DNA of 64,000 nt. It comes from DATGKR01 sp035294565. Its GTDB lineage: Bacteria > Actinomycetota > Acidimicrobiia > Acidimicrobiales > Palsa-688. This document shows, one piece after another, positions 55,415 through 63,025 of this stretch. Every line of letters starts with the position of its first letter. The stretch's first letter is position 1. The stretch covers positions 6,209 through 70,208 of the forward strand of contig DATGKR010000128.1 of assembly GCA_035294565.1 (NCBI GenBank), given 5' to 3'. The notes beneath the pieces are model-generated. The model did no database searches and was not told where the DNA came from. It saw nothing but the letters and a program-made list of their open reading frames with translations. The position numbers and the translations under genes are program-made.

Positions 55415-56605
55415 TCAGCGGCTGGCGGCGAACTCGACGTGCAGCTCGCGTAGCGTCCGGGTGAAGTAGCCGGGCACGAACTCCGGCTCGGAGCCTTCCA
55501 CGAGGCGGAATTCGGGGGCGCGCCGCAACAGCTCCTCGAAGAGGATGCGCAGCTCCAGGCGGGCGAGATTGGCGCCCAGGCAGAAGTGGGTGCCGAAGCC
55601 GAAGGCCACATGGTTGTTGTGGGAGCGGGCGACGTCGAAGCGCCCCGGGTCGGCGAAGACCCGCTCGTCGCGGTTGGCCGACCCGTACATCAGCAGCACC
55701 TGGTCGCCCTCGCGGAGCGTTTCGCCGTGAAGCTCGTGGTCCTCGGTGACCGTGCGCCGCATGTTGAGGATGGGCGTGGCCCAGCGGATGAACTCCTCCA
55801 CGGCTGGGCCGGCGAGGAGCTCGGGCTGTTCGAGCAGCAGGCGTCGCTGGTCGGGACGGCGGGCCAGGGCCAGGACCGTCTGGCCGATCGCCGACCTGGT
55901 CGTCTCGGCGCCGCCGTCGAGCAGGAGGATCGCCTCGTTGACGACTTCCTCTTCGGACAAAGGTGCCCCCTCGACGGTCGAGTGCGTCCACACCGAGACG
56001 AGGTCGTCGCGGGGCTCGGCGCGCCGGGCGGCGGCCAGCTTGGCGGTTTCAGCGAAGAAGTCGGCGATGGCGTCTGCGCTGTCGGGCGCCCTCGGGTCCC
56101 CGTGCTTGTAGCCGGCGTTGGCCATCGTCGTCTCCGACCACCACTTGCACCGGGGCCACATCTCCAGGTCGAAGCCGAGCAGCTCGCAGATGACCATGGC
56201 CGGCAGCGGGGCTGCCAGGTCCTGCACGATCTCGGCCTCGCCTTTGGCGGCGGCACGCTCGACGAGGCCGGCTGCGAGCTCTCGTATCCGGTCGGCGTGG
56301 CGGCGGACCGCTCCCGGCGTGAAGCGGGGGGCGACCAGCTTTCGCTGGCGGGAGTGGGCCGGGTCGTCCTTGTTGATCATCGAGACGCTCATCTCGATCA
56401 GCGGACGGGACCCGCGCGCGGAGCTGTACCGCCGGGTGTCCCTCTCGGCGGCCATCACGTCACGCCAACGGGAGACACCCCACACGCCGTTGGGATCGCG
56501 GTAGGCGGGGGCGTGGTCGCGCAGCCAGCGATAGGCCGGGTCGGGGTCGCCGGCGTAGAGATCGGGGTCGAGAAGGTCGAGGATCTTCTTCTGCTCGGCC
56601 GGCAC
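55415..56605 (-). CDS. Cytochrome P450
   Basis: 396 residues from GTG 56605 (MPAEQKKILDLLDPDLY), the usual length for soluble bacterial P450s; upstream codons look unlike P450 sequence. Oxygen-activation helix DGGAETTRSAIG and the heme loop FGFGTHFCLGANLARLE with thiolate Cys342. The sequence layout (WGVSRWRDVMAAERDTRRYSS) resembles the CYP125/142/124 group acting on steroids or lipids, but substrate cannot be read. No ferredoxin or reductase gene is nearby. Confidence 0.92.
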   Translation of the reverse strand: MPAEQKKILDLLDPDLYAGDPDPAYRWLRDHAPAYRDPNGVWGVSRWRDVMAAERDTRRYSSARGSRPLIEMSVSMINKDDPAHSRQRKLVAPRFTPGAVRRHADRIRELAAGLVERAAAKGEAEIVQDLAAPLPAMVICELLGFDLEMWPRCKWWSETTMANAGYKHGDPRAPDSADAIADFFAETAKLAAARRAEPRDDLVSVWTHSTVEGAPLSEEEVVNEAILLLDGGAETTRSAIGQTVLALARRPDQRRLLLEQPELLAGPAVEEFIRWATPILNMRRTVTEDHELHGETLREGDQVLLMYGSANRDERVFADPGRFDVARSHNNHVAFGFGTHFCLGANLARLELRILFEELLRRAPEFRLVEGSEPEFVPGYFTRTLRELHVEFAASR

Positions 56606-56682
56606 GGCGGGGGATGCTATTGAACCGCTGGCCGGCCGACAACGGGGGCCCGGCGGGGGCGGTGCAGCCCTTTGTGCTGCAA

Positions 56683-56764
56683 CGGTCCGTCGGCGACCGC
56701 CGTCACGGTCCAGCGGTCCGTCGGCGACCGCCGTCACGGTCCACCGGTCCGTCGGCGACCGCCC
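56683..56764. repeat. Three tandem copies of a 31-bp unit in a divergent promoter region
   Basis: Copies begin at 56683, 56714 and 56745 (unit starts CGGTCCGTCGGCGACCG; the third is cut after about 20 bases). The unit contains the partial palindrome CGGTC...GACCG. It lies between the P450 start (56605) and the methyltransferase start (56780), where regulatory sites would be. No spacers, so it is not a CRISPR. Confidence 0.93.
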
Positions 56765-56779
56765 CTAGGATCGCCGGCG

Positions 56780-58231
56780 ATGGCCAGACGGTCGACCACC
56801 ACTTCGGCCTTTGGCGTCTCGAAGCGGGAAAGCCACGACTCCAGCCCCTTCTACCGCCGCTTCGAGCCACCCCAGGTCTCGCACGATTCGGAGGTCGCCG
56901 CCCACCGTGCCCTCGACAAGCTGATCGTCGGCGACGCCCGGCAGATGGACGAGGTTCCCGACTCGTCGGTGGCCCTGGTCGTGACCTCACCGCCGTACTT
57001 CGCCGGTAAGGAGTACGAGGAGGCGCTGGGTGACGGCGGTGTCCCCGCCACCTACCTCGAGTACCTCTCGCTGCTGCGCGACGTGTTCGCCGAGTGCGCG
57101 CGGAAGCTCGAGCCGGGTGGCCGCATCGCAGTCAACGTCGCCAACCTCGGCCGGCGGCCCTACCGCTCCCTCTCGGCAGACGTGGTGGGCATCCTCCAGG
57201 ACGACCTGGGCCTGCTGCTGCGCGGAGAGATCATCTGGGTGAAGCAGAGGGGCGCCTCGGGTTCGTGTGCGTGGGGGAGCTTCCAGAGCCCGGCCAACCC
57301 GGTGCTGCGGGACCTGACCGAGCGCGTCCTTGTTGCGAGCAAGGGCCGCTTCGACAGGGCTGTTCCGCCCAAGGAGAGGGCCCGGCGGGGTCTCCCCTGC
57401 GAGACGTCGATGACCCGCGACGACTTCATGGAGAACACCCTCGACCTGTGGGAGCTGCCCGCCGAGAGCGCCACCCGGGTGGGCCACCCCGCGCCATTCC
57501 CGGTCGAGCTTCCGGCCCGCCTGATCGACCTGTACACCTATCGGGGGGATCTCGTGCTCGACCCCTTCCTCGGCTCGGGCAGCACCGCGGTGGCGGCCGT
57601 GCGGTCCGGGAGGCACTTCGCCGGCTACGACCTCGACGAGTCCTACGTCCGCCTGGCGGAGTCCAGGGTCGAGGAGGAAAGGCGGCGCGCGGCGCCCGCC
57701 GGGCCCGCCCACCGGGGGCGCTCGGCGAAGGAGCTGGCCGCATCGGCCGTCGAGGCCGCCGGCTTCACCAACGTCCAATCCGACCGGCGCCAACCGGGAG
57801 GTGTCGTGGTCGCCCTCACCGCCCGCGACAGGCACGGGGACCCGTGGCTGTTCGACCTGGTCGGGGGCTTCACCACCCACCGGCCCGGGCTGGAGCGAGC
57901 CGACGTCCTATGGAAGGCCCTGGGCAGGGCGGCGCTGCTGCGCGAGGCGGTTGGAGCCCCTCTCGTTTGGCTCACCCCCGCGGTAGCGAAGCGGGGCCCC
58001 GCGGCCGACGTGCTCGAACGGGTGGTCGGGCCCGGCAAGCCGGTCCGCGCCGTCATAGACCTGGGGACGCCCGGCGGGCTCCAGGTCCTGACCGCTCTCT
58101 GCGACGAGGGCCGCTTCGGCTCGACCGGGACCGACCGTGTGGCACCAGCGGTTCTCGCAGCCCCTCGCCGGCGACCTCGCGCCACTGTCACTGCTGCGCT
58201 CAGCCGCAGCTACGGCGTTACCGAGGAGTGA
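56780..58231 (+). CDS. DNA methyltransferase (N4/N6, beta class) with an unassigned C-terminal domain
   Basis: 483 residues. Motif IV TSPPYFAG (69-76) precedes motif I DPFLGSGST (261-269), the circularly permuted beta-class order of N4-cytosine/N6-adenine enzymes. Residues about 311-483 form an additional domain (SAKELAASAVEAAGF, then WLFDLVGGFTTHRPGLERADVLW) that resembles nuclease-like folds in strand order, but no catalytic D-ExK can be assigned. No restriction enzyme is adjacent. The next gene starts three bases after the stop behind GAGGAG. Three 31-bp tandem repeats precede the start. Confidence 0.85.
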   Translation: MARRSTTTSAFGVSKRESHDSSPFYRRFEPPQVSHDSEVAAHRALDKLIVGDARQMDEVPDSSVALVVTSPPYFAGKEYEEALGDGGVPATYLEYLSLLRDVFAECARKLEPGGRIAVNVANLGRRPYRSLSADVVGILQDDLGLLLRGEIIWVKQRGASGSCAWGSFQSPANPVLRDLTERVLVASKGRFDRAVPPKERARRGLPCETSMTRDDFMENTLDLWELPAESATRVGHPAPFPVELPARLIDLYTYRGDLVLDPFLGSGSTAVAAVRSGRHFAGYDLDESYVRLAESRVEEERRRAAPAGPAHRGRSAKELAASAVEAAGFTNVQSDRRQPGGVVVALTARDRHGDPWLFDLVGGFTTHRPGLERADVLWKALGRAALLREAVGAPLVWLTPAVAKRGPAADVLERVVGPGKPVRAVIDLGTPGGLQVLTALCDEGRFGSTGTDRVAPAVLAAPRRRPRATVTAALSRSYGVTEE

Positions 58232-58233
58232 CC

Positions 58234-58698
58234 GTGCCCCACGCCGTCGACTTCGAGAAGGTGTCCACCGAAGGGCTGGAGTCCTCCCCGGTGGCCGAGG
58301 CGCTCGCCGGGCTCCGGGCGAACGAAGCCCGCTACTTCAAGAACAAGTACGACCACGTGTTCACGGTGGAGCCCGCGGCCGAAGCCCGGGATGTCGTCGA
58401 CTACGTGCACCGCATACTCGCCGAGCAGCGGGACATCGTCATCTCGTCGCGCCCGCTCGAAGCCACCGCCTTCCAGGTCGGGAACGTCAAGATGGCCTAT
58501 GTCTTCTACGAGAGCGGGCTGTCGGTCAACGTGATGTACACCGTCGACGACCCGAAGAAGCGGGCGGTCGGGTTCAAGCTCTCAGACGGGATGGACGTGC
58601 CCCCGGAGCTGGCCGACCGTTTCAAGTTCGCCCGGCAGCGTTCGAAGCTAGCCGGCACCATCCGCGGGTCGTACTTCACCTTCACCGACGACTACTGA
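58234..58698 (+). CDS. Conserved-looking cytosolic protein, unknown
   Basis: 154 residues from GTG 58234, with GAGGAG five bases upstream. Charged, mixed alpha/beta, no signal or membrane segment, one mid-region stretch KMAYVFYESGLSVNVMYTVDD. Not recognised. It is coupled to the DNA methyltransferase (stop-to-start three bases), so the two may work together. A weak inverted repeat, CAGGGC/GCCCTG at 58733-58755, between this gene and the convergent diiron gene might terminate both. Confidence 0.7.
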   Translation: MPHAVDFEKVSTEGLESSPVAEALAGLRANEARYFKNKYDHVFTVEPAAEARDVVDYVHRILAEQRDIVISSRPLEATAFQVGNVKMAYVFYESGLSVNVMYTVDDPKKRAVGFKLSDGMDVPPELADRFKFARQRSKLAGTIRGSYFTFTDDY

Positions 58699-58798
58699 AG
58701 CGCAAACGGGCGGTACTTGCGAAGCCGTCGGTCAGGGCCGCGCTTGGCAGCCCTGGGGCGAATGAACAGTACCTGTCGCTGCTCGCCTCGCCTTGTGC

Positions 58799-59899
58799 TC
58801 AGCGCGCTGCCGCCCGGTCCTTGGCTACCTCGTCGTACGCCTCGTAGTCGCTGGAGGTGTCGTCGGCGAACTCGAACTCGAGCAGACCCGCCTCGCCCCA
58901 CAGGCGGCGGAGGTAGCCGTCGTTGGCGTCGAGCAGGCCGAGCTTGCGGACGTTGGGGACCAGTTTGGCGAAGAAGCCGTGCTGGAAGGTGGTGAACACG
59001 CTGGCGTCGAGTTTTGCGGCCGCCGCCCTCAGGTAGGGGCGCACGGCGTCGGCCCCGACCCCCATGCGGTCCCAGATCTCCGGTGTCGTCGAGCGGGAAC
59101 GGTTCCGCAGGGTGTTCTCGGCCAGGAACTCCTGGCGGTCCTTCAGCTCGGTTGCGCTGAGCTGCTTATAGAGCTCGGACAGGCTGACGACGCCGAAGGC
59201 GACGTGGCGCGCCTCGTCGGACATGACGTAGCGAAGCAGCTTCTGGAGCAGCGGCTCCGTCGTGGCGCGCAGCATCGAGCCGAAGGCGGCCAGCGCCAGG
59301 CTCTCGATCACGATCTGCATGCCGAGATAGGCGATGTCCCAACGGCTGTCGGTGATGAGGTCGGTGATCTGGGCCTCCAGATAGGGGCTCATCGGGTACG
59401 CCTCGCCCAGCTTGGTGTGGAGGTACTTGGCGAACACCTCGGTGTGGCGGGCCTCGTCCATCGTCTGGGTGGACGCGTAGTACTTGGCGTCGATCCACGG
59501 CACCGTCTCGACCAGCTTGGCGGCCACGATCATGGCCCCCTGCTCGCCGTGCATGAACTGGCTCAAGCTCGCCTTCAAGGACTCGATGCCGAGCTGGGTG
59601 AACTCCTTTTCGGACCAGCCGGCGAGCGGCGATCCGGGTTCTGTGGCGGCCGCCCTCGCCAGGCGGACAGTGAGGTTCTGCTGCGGCGAGGTGGCCACGA
59701 GCTGCTCGGGGTCCACCTCGGTCGACCAGTCCAGATCGGTGACCGAGTTCCACTGGGACGACATCGCCTTGTTGTAGAGCGTCACCAACTGGCCCCGGCT
59801 GCGCTCGTAGTCCCAGAGGAAGATCCGCTCCGCGTTGTCCTCGATCAACTTCACGGAGCCCTCGATCTCGGCCAGCCCGGGAACTGCCGTTTCGGTCAT
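58799..59899 (-). CDS. Ferritin-like diiron oxygenase / R2-like protein
   Basis: 366 residues. Four-helix-bundle diiron site: Glu119 in HGEQG, Glu149-x-x-His152 in DEARHTEVF, Glu199 in IESLAL, Glu229-x-x-His232 in DEARHVAFG, the two-EXXH arrangement of the R2/AurF-like superfamily. A ribonucleotide reductase role is unlikely without the R1 subunit or radical-tyrosine context; substrate oxygenation or N-oxygenation is more probable. Its ATG overlaps the TetR stop (ATGA), so regulator and enzyme form one operon. Confidence 0.82.
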   Translation of the reverse strand: MTETAVPGLAEIEGSVKLIEDNAERIFLWDYERSRGQLVTLYNKAMSSQWNSVTDLDWSTEVDPEQLVATSPQQNLTVRLARAAATEPGSPLAGWSEKEFTQLGIESLKASLSQFMHGEQGAMIVAAKLVETVPWIDAKYYASTQTMDEARHTEVFAKYLHTKLGEAYPMSPYLEAQITDLITDSRWDIAYLGMQIVIESLALAAFGSMLRATTEPLLQKLLRYVMSDEARHVAFGVVSLSELYKQLSATELKDRQEFLAENTLRNRSRSTTPEIWDRMGVGADAVRPYLRAAAAKLDASVFTTFQHGFFAKLVPNVRKLGLLDANDGYLRRLWGEAGLLEFEFADDTSSDYEAYDEVAKDRAAAR

Positions 59900-60684
59900 G
59901 GGTTCTCCTCTCGGTACAGGCTCTTCTGCTTCGCAACTGGTCGTTCGTCGCTCATCTCTTTGCTCTGCTGGTCGACCTTGCCTGCGGCTGGTTCGCTGCC
60001 TGCGTCTGGTTCGCTGCCGTTCGTGTTCTTGCTTGCGGCTGGTTCGCTGCCGTTCGTGTCTTTGCTTGCGGCTGGTTCGCCGTCGTCTTTGACCGAGTCC
60101 GGAGGGCTGTCGCCGAAGCTGGCCACCATCCGGGAGACCAACTCGTTCCAGCGTTCCGGGTCGGGTCCCCGCACCCCCGCCCCACGCTGCAACAGAAGCC
60201 CGAGATGGAGCGTCTGGACGAAAAAGAGCACGGTTTCGGGATCCACGCCGGGCCCGACCGTGCGGTCGGCCAGGGCCGCGTCCACCAAGGGCTGGACCCG
60301 CCGCCGGCTACGCCTCTGAGCCTCGGCCAGGGCGACGGCCACCTCGGGCTCGCGGCGCGCCGCGATGTAGGCCTCCAGTCGCACGGCGTCCTCGTCCGCG
60401 AGAGGCTCGTGCCGGAGGCCAGCAAGGCGGGCTATCAAGTCGGCAACCCGCGTGAAGCCGGCCGGGTCCGGTTGCCCCGAGGTCCTCGAGCGGGACACCA
60501 CCGCCTCACGCAGCAGATCCTCCTTGGAGCGGAACCTGCCGTAGACCGCACCGGTCGAAAGGCCCGCCTCCCTCACGATGTCGAGGATCTTCGTCCCCGC
60601 GTAGCCCTGGCGGGCGAACACCCTGACGGCAGCGTCGAGCAGTCGCTCCCGTAGGGCATCCTCGACAGGCGCAACTTCCCCCAC
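59896..60684 (-). CDS. TetR family regulator with a repetitive C-terminal tail
   Basis: 262 residues from GTG 60684. N-terminal HTH (about 10-56; YAGTKILDIVREAGLSTGAVYGRFRSKEDLL). The ligand domain runs to about 200. The last 60 residues are a low-complexity tail with repeats of SEPAASK and NTNGSEP, encoded by imperfect DNA repeats at about 59985-60075; such a tail is unusual for TetR. It probably controls the diiron enzyme, with which it overlaps by four bases, and itself, through the palindrome in its promoter. Confidence 0.85.
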   Translation of the reverse strand: MGEVAPVEDALRERLLDAAVRVFARQGYAGTKILDIVREAGLSTGAVYGRFRSKEDLLREAVVSRSRTSGQPDPAGFTRVADLIARLAGLRHEPLADEDAVRLEAYIAARREPEVAVALAEAQRRSRRRVQPLVDAALADRTVGPGVDPETVLFFVQTLHLGLLLQRGAGVRGPDPERWNELVSRMVASFGDSPPDSVKDDGEPAASKDTNGSEPAASKNTNGSEPDAGSEPAAGKVDQQSKEMSDERPVAKQKSLYREENP

Positions 60685-60690
60685 GGGCCG

Positions 60691-60719
60691 AGAATAAGAT
60701 TTATTTTTGGGTATGTCAA
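60691..60719 (-). promoter_or_regulatory. Promoter and putative operator for the tetR-diiron operon; leaderless
   Basis: On the minus strand: consensus -35 TTGACA (60719-60714), 17-bp spacer, -10 TATTCT (60696-60691). The expected transcription start falls on the G of the GTG start at 60684, so the message is leaderless. The spacer and -10 hold the palindrome AATAA-GAT-TTATT (plus-strand reading), a likely TetR site for autoregulation. Confidence 0.72.
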
Positions 60720-60791
60720 GGGTTCCTCGCCGAGGTCGTTTTCGGGCATGCCAATCGGCCCACGCCATGGCTGGGCCGTGGTCACTCCTGC

Positions 60792-60881
60792 GGGCTCGCT
60801 TTTGGGCACGTCGTCGCCGGCCATGGGCGCACCCCCGGGCTCGCTTTTGGGCACGTCATCGCCGGCCATGGGCGCACCCCC
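60792..60881. repeat. Tandem duplication of 45 bp beside repeat copy C
   Basis: 60792-60836 and 60837-60881 (both begin GGGCTCGCTTTTGGGCACGT) differ at one base. They end ten bases before copy C of the interspersed element. Copies A and B also have a short unrelated duplication beside them. Confidence 0.92.
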
Positions 60882-60891
60882 GGATAGGCAA

Positions 60892-61012
60892 TTTTGCCAA
60901 AGTGTCCACGCCCTCTCCTCAGGAGGGAGTCGACTGGACACTTTGGTCAAATATTTGACCCTAAATGTCCACTTGCCCCCCTGGTAGCAGAGAGGAGTGG
61001 ACACTTTGGCCG
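60892..61012. repeat. Interspersed four-half-site palindromic element, copy C
   Basis: TGTCCA/TGGACA half-sites at 60903-60908, 60935-60940, 60966-60971 and 60998-61003 with gaps of 26, 25 and 26 bp. Left arm TTTGCCAAAGTGTCCA and second arm TGGACACTTTGGTCAAA are identical to copy A; the linker TATTTGACCCTAAA differs at a few bases. The cores are unrelated to those of A and B; the first has CTCCT-C-AGGAG symmetry. Confidence 0.92.
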
Positions 61013-61194
61013 ACGCGAGGGGCCCGCGGAGGTCAAGCGTCGCGCCCAGGGGGCCGCCTGCGCAGATGCGACGCCAGGGCAGGCAGGTTCCGGCCGAGGG
61101 CCGTTGATTTCCACCCAGGCTCGCGCCATATCCCGATATCTCATTGCCCACGCGGACTTGCTCGTGTTCGGCCACGTTGCTGGGCCCAAACTGC

Positions 61195-61242
61195 TCAACA
61201 TCGCGTGTGGAGCCGAATGTAATGTGCTACGCCGTAGCACAT
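61195..61242 (+). promoter_or_regulatory. Promoter and 9-bp-arm operator of the antitoxin gene
   Basis: -35 TCAACA (61195-61200), 17-bp spacer, -10 TGTAAT (61218-61223). A perfect inverted repeat ATGTGCTAC-GCC-GTAGCACAT spans 61222-61242, covering the expected transcription start and the first bases of the start codon, where an autoregulating toxin-antitoxin complex would bind. Confidence 0.7.
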
Positions 61243-61506
61243 GAAGTCGATTGGTGTCCGAGAGTTGCGCCAGCACGCCAGCCGGACTTGGAGCGTGTTC
61301 GCCACGGTGAGACTCTCGAGGTGACCGACCGGGGGCGTCCCGTGGCACGGCTAGTACCCCTGAGCTTGGACGCGTGGACCGACATGGTGGCGAGTGGCGA
61401 GGTCAGCCTCGCTGACGACCGGACCGACCTTGTCGACGGAGTGCCAGGCGACTACGGGATCGAAGCGTCAGCCAACCTGGCATCAATGCGCGAGCACGAA
61501 CCGTGA
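61241..61506 (+). pseudogene. Frameshifted Phd/VapB-type antitoxin
   Basis: From ATG 61241 the frame reads MKSIGVRELRQHASRT, the N-terminus of Phd/YefM-like antitoxins. It continues only in the neighbouring frame (LERVRHGETLEVTDRGRPVARLVPL, the next part of the same family) to the stop at 61506. One base is missing near 61290 compared with an intact gene. The C-terminal, toxin-binding half is still open. It carries its own operator and is followed by a broken PIN toxin, so the pair is decayed. Confidence 0.78.
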
Positions 61507-61640
61507 GGCTCTATCTGGACTCGTCGGCGCTGGTAAAGCTCGTCACGATCGGCGGCGATCTCAGATCTGTGCTCACCTACGACCTTCGCATGCAAGACGC
61601 TGCGAAAGCCCTCGGAATAGCGGTTGACGCGCCAGCCTGA
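61503..61640 (+). pseudogene. PIN-domain (VapC) toxin remnant with internal deletion
   Basis: 45 codons from GTG 61503 (overlapping the antitoxin stop). It starts MRLYLDSSALVKLV, the first strand of VapC toxins with the first catalytic Asp, and jumps after a few residues to SVLTYDLRMQDAAKALGIAV, the last helix and strand of the same family. About 80 residues with the other catalytic acids are missing, so no nuclease activity is expected. Confidence 0.75.
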
Positions 61641-61749
61641 CGGATGTTGAGCGGACCAACCGCGATCCCGCACTGGTCCACAGAAGCACACGGCGCGTGG
61701 GTTCATGGAGAGATGCTTCATGGGACACGGTCCTCCATCTCCCAGGCGT

Positions 61750-62012
61750 GGTCGAGGATGCGCCACGCCACCGGCGGATGATGTAGCGAACGGGCCAGGC
61801 GCTGTCAGGCTGGGCTTCTAGCAACCCGGCGAGGATCATCGCCCGTTGCTCGTCCCATGAGATCCGCGGCGGTACCGGGAAACCAACCTTTGGCGCATCG
61901 GCCCGCTCGCCCTCATAGACATGCTTCAGCACGGCCTCCCGCTCCCGGTCGCCGCCGGAGGGCCCTTTCCGCAGCTCGGCCGGCGAGACGGCGGCGACGC
62001 CATCGAGGTTGG
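61750..62012 (-). pseudogene. Unassigned coding fragment downstream of the helicase remnant
   Basis: In a different minus-strand frame from the helicase piece, the stretch begins ANLDGVAAVSPAELRKG and continues EAVLKHVYEGERADAPKVGF...WDEQRAMILAGLLEAQ, with coding-like composition, but has no start of its own and runs into non-coding-looking sequence near 61750. The parent family is not recognised. It probably belongs to a gene fused by deletion to the helicase remnant. Confidence 0.4.
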
Positions 62013-62324
62013 CGGCATGCGAAGCGCCCGGGCCACCGGTTCGAGCTGGTAGTCCTTGATCTGGATACCGGCGCGAAACGGGGCCTGCAGGGTCGACACG
62101 TCAGCCGATGCCACCGTGCCCCAACGCACCGCGTCCACCAAGGCACCCAGAACTGGATCGTCCCAGCTTCCCGGCTCGGGAACATCAGGCAGGGCACCCG
62201 AAGGGATCACGGCCCGACCCGGTTCCACCTCCCAGATGACCGAGAGCTCCTCGCCGCTGTCGTCCTCCGACACCGACGTGAGCGTCACCAGCGTCCGGCC
62301 CGGCGGGACGGTGACAGCCAGCTC
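62013..62324 (-). pseudogene. DrmD/SNF2-like helicase N-terminal fragment, copy 1
   Basis: Encodes RTLVTLTSVSEDD, DAVRWGTVASADVSTLQAPF and FRAGIQIKDYQLEPVARAL, the region just before the ATPase core of SNF2-type helicases such as DISARM DrmD. The expected Walker A (ADDVGLGKT) is missing: the frame breaks at RMP, after which an unrelated frame follows. Its 5' side is joined in frame to a transposase fragment. About 240 bp (62084-62323) are nearly identical to copy 2 at 63350-63594. Confidence 0.6.
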
Positions 62325-62408
62325 GCGGGAGGCGAACGCCTCGTCAGTGCCCCTCAGCTTGGGCGGGCGGATAGTGACCGGTCCGGTGGTGGTCTTGATC
62401 GTGGTCCC
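62325..62408 (-). pseudogene. IS256/Mutator-type transposase fragment
   Basis: 28 residues, TTIKTTTGPVTIRPPKLRG then TDEAFASR, match the N-terminal region of actinobacterial IS256-family transposases. Both ends are abrupt: downstream it is fused in frame to the helicase piece, upstream to unrecognised residues. No terminal inverted repeats are visible. It records a past insertion in the island. Confidence 0.5.
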
Positions 62409-62862
62409 GTGTATGTCGCCCGGCAGCGCCCCTTCCTCCGGGATCCAGGCCGGGTCGACAGGTGTCCATGGCCGAAGCGGGCGGCGGCGGTTCTCGCCCA
62501 CTGGGTTTTCAGGTTGGTGTTGGGGCGACGACGATCACTGGGATGGCCGCACCCCGAAGGCACGGACGATGCGGTCAGGCCGAAGGTGGTCCTGCGGCGC
62601 CGAGCGTGGCGGCGGCCAGGGATTCGGTTTTCCCGCACGCGGCGAGGTTGTCGACGGCCTGGCGCTGCCAGGGGCGGAAACGTATGGCGACACCCACGTC
62701 AGGCGACCGTCCCGGGACTCCGCCCGCCCGCATACGCCTCGAGCATCAACGCCGCACAGGTGGTCCCAGGACAGAAACTGTCCACAGGCCCTCGAAGGAC
62801 CCCGTCTATGTGTAGTGGAACTGACAACCTTGGACTCCATCGAGTCCAGAATGCGCCAAGGT
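62409..62862. other. Scrambled region without an intact gene
   Basis: Several frames of 90-115 codons are open on both strands, but none shows a recognisable family, a ribosome-binding site or consistent codon use. Probably decayed island sequence. Confidence 0.5.
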
Positions 62863-63015
62863 CTACGCCCGCCGTCCAAGCACCAGAGCGGCCACCAGAG
62901 CGACCGGTCCCAAGAGCAGCCCCATGATGAACCAGGAAACGGGGGACCGTCCCTTGCTGACCGCGACCACCGTCCCGATGAGGCCGAGGATCACGAAGGC
63001 CGCGGGTGCGATCAC
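62863..63015 (-). CDS. 50-residue two-helix membrane peptide
   Basis: GTG at 63015 has AAGG eight bases upstream. The peptide is two hydrophobic helices (about 3-18 and 28-46) joined by SKGRSPVSW, ending GRRA. Intact frame, unlike its neighbours. The family is not identified; small two-helix proteins of this sort occur in phage and superinfection-immunity contexts, but that is only suggestive. Confidence 0.5.
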   Translation of the reverse strand: MIAPAAFVILGLIGTVVAVSKGRSPVSWFIMGLLLGPVALVAALVLGRRA

Positions 63016-63025
63016 CAGTACGACC

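Larger units (their letters stand above)
60720..61194. other. Gene-free region holding tandem duplication and repeat copy C
   Basis: No convincing gene. It contains a 45-bp tandem duplication (60792-60836 and 60837-60881, one mismatch), repeat copy C (about 60892-61012), and about 180 bp without recognised content before the antitoxin promoter. A degenerate third copy of the 45-bp unit may lie around 60735-60790. Confidence 0.65.

Noticed and set aside
56683..56764. CRISPR array
   Set aside because: The 31-bp units are directly adjacent with no spacers, only three copies, and no cas genes are nearby.
58799..59899. Ribonucleotide reductase small subunit
   Set aside because: No R1 gene nearby, a TetR partner is co-transcribed, and the metal motifs fit the broader AurF/R2-like oxygenase group.
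61241..61506. Intact antitoxin starting upstream at 61144
   Set aside because: The upstream residues are unlike any antitoxin, while the true N-terminus is readable from ATG 61241 in another frame next to the operator.
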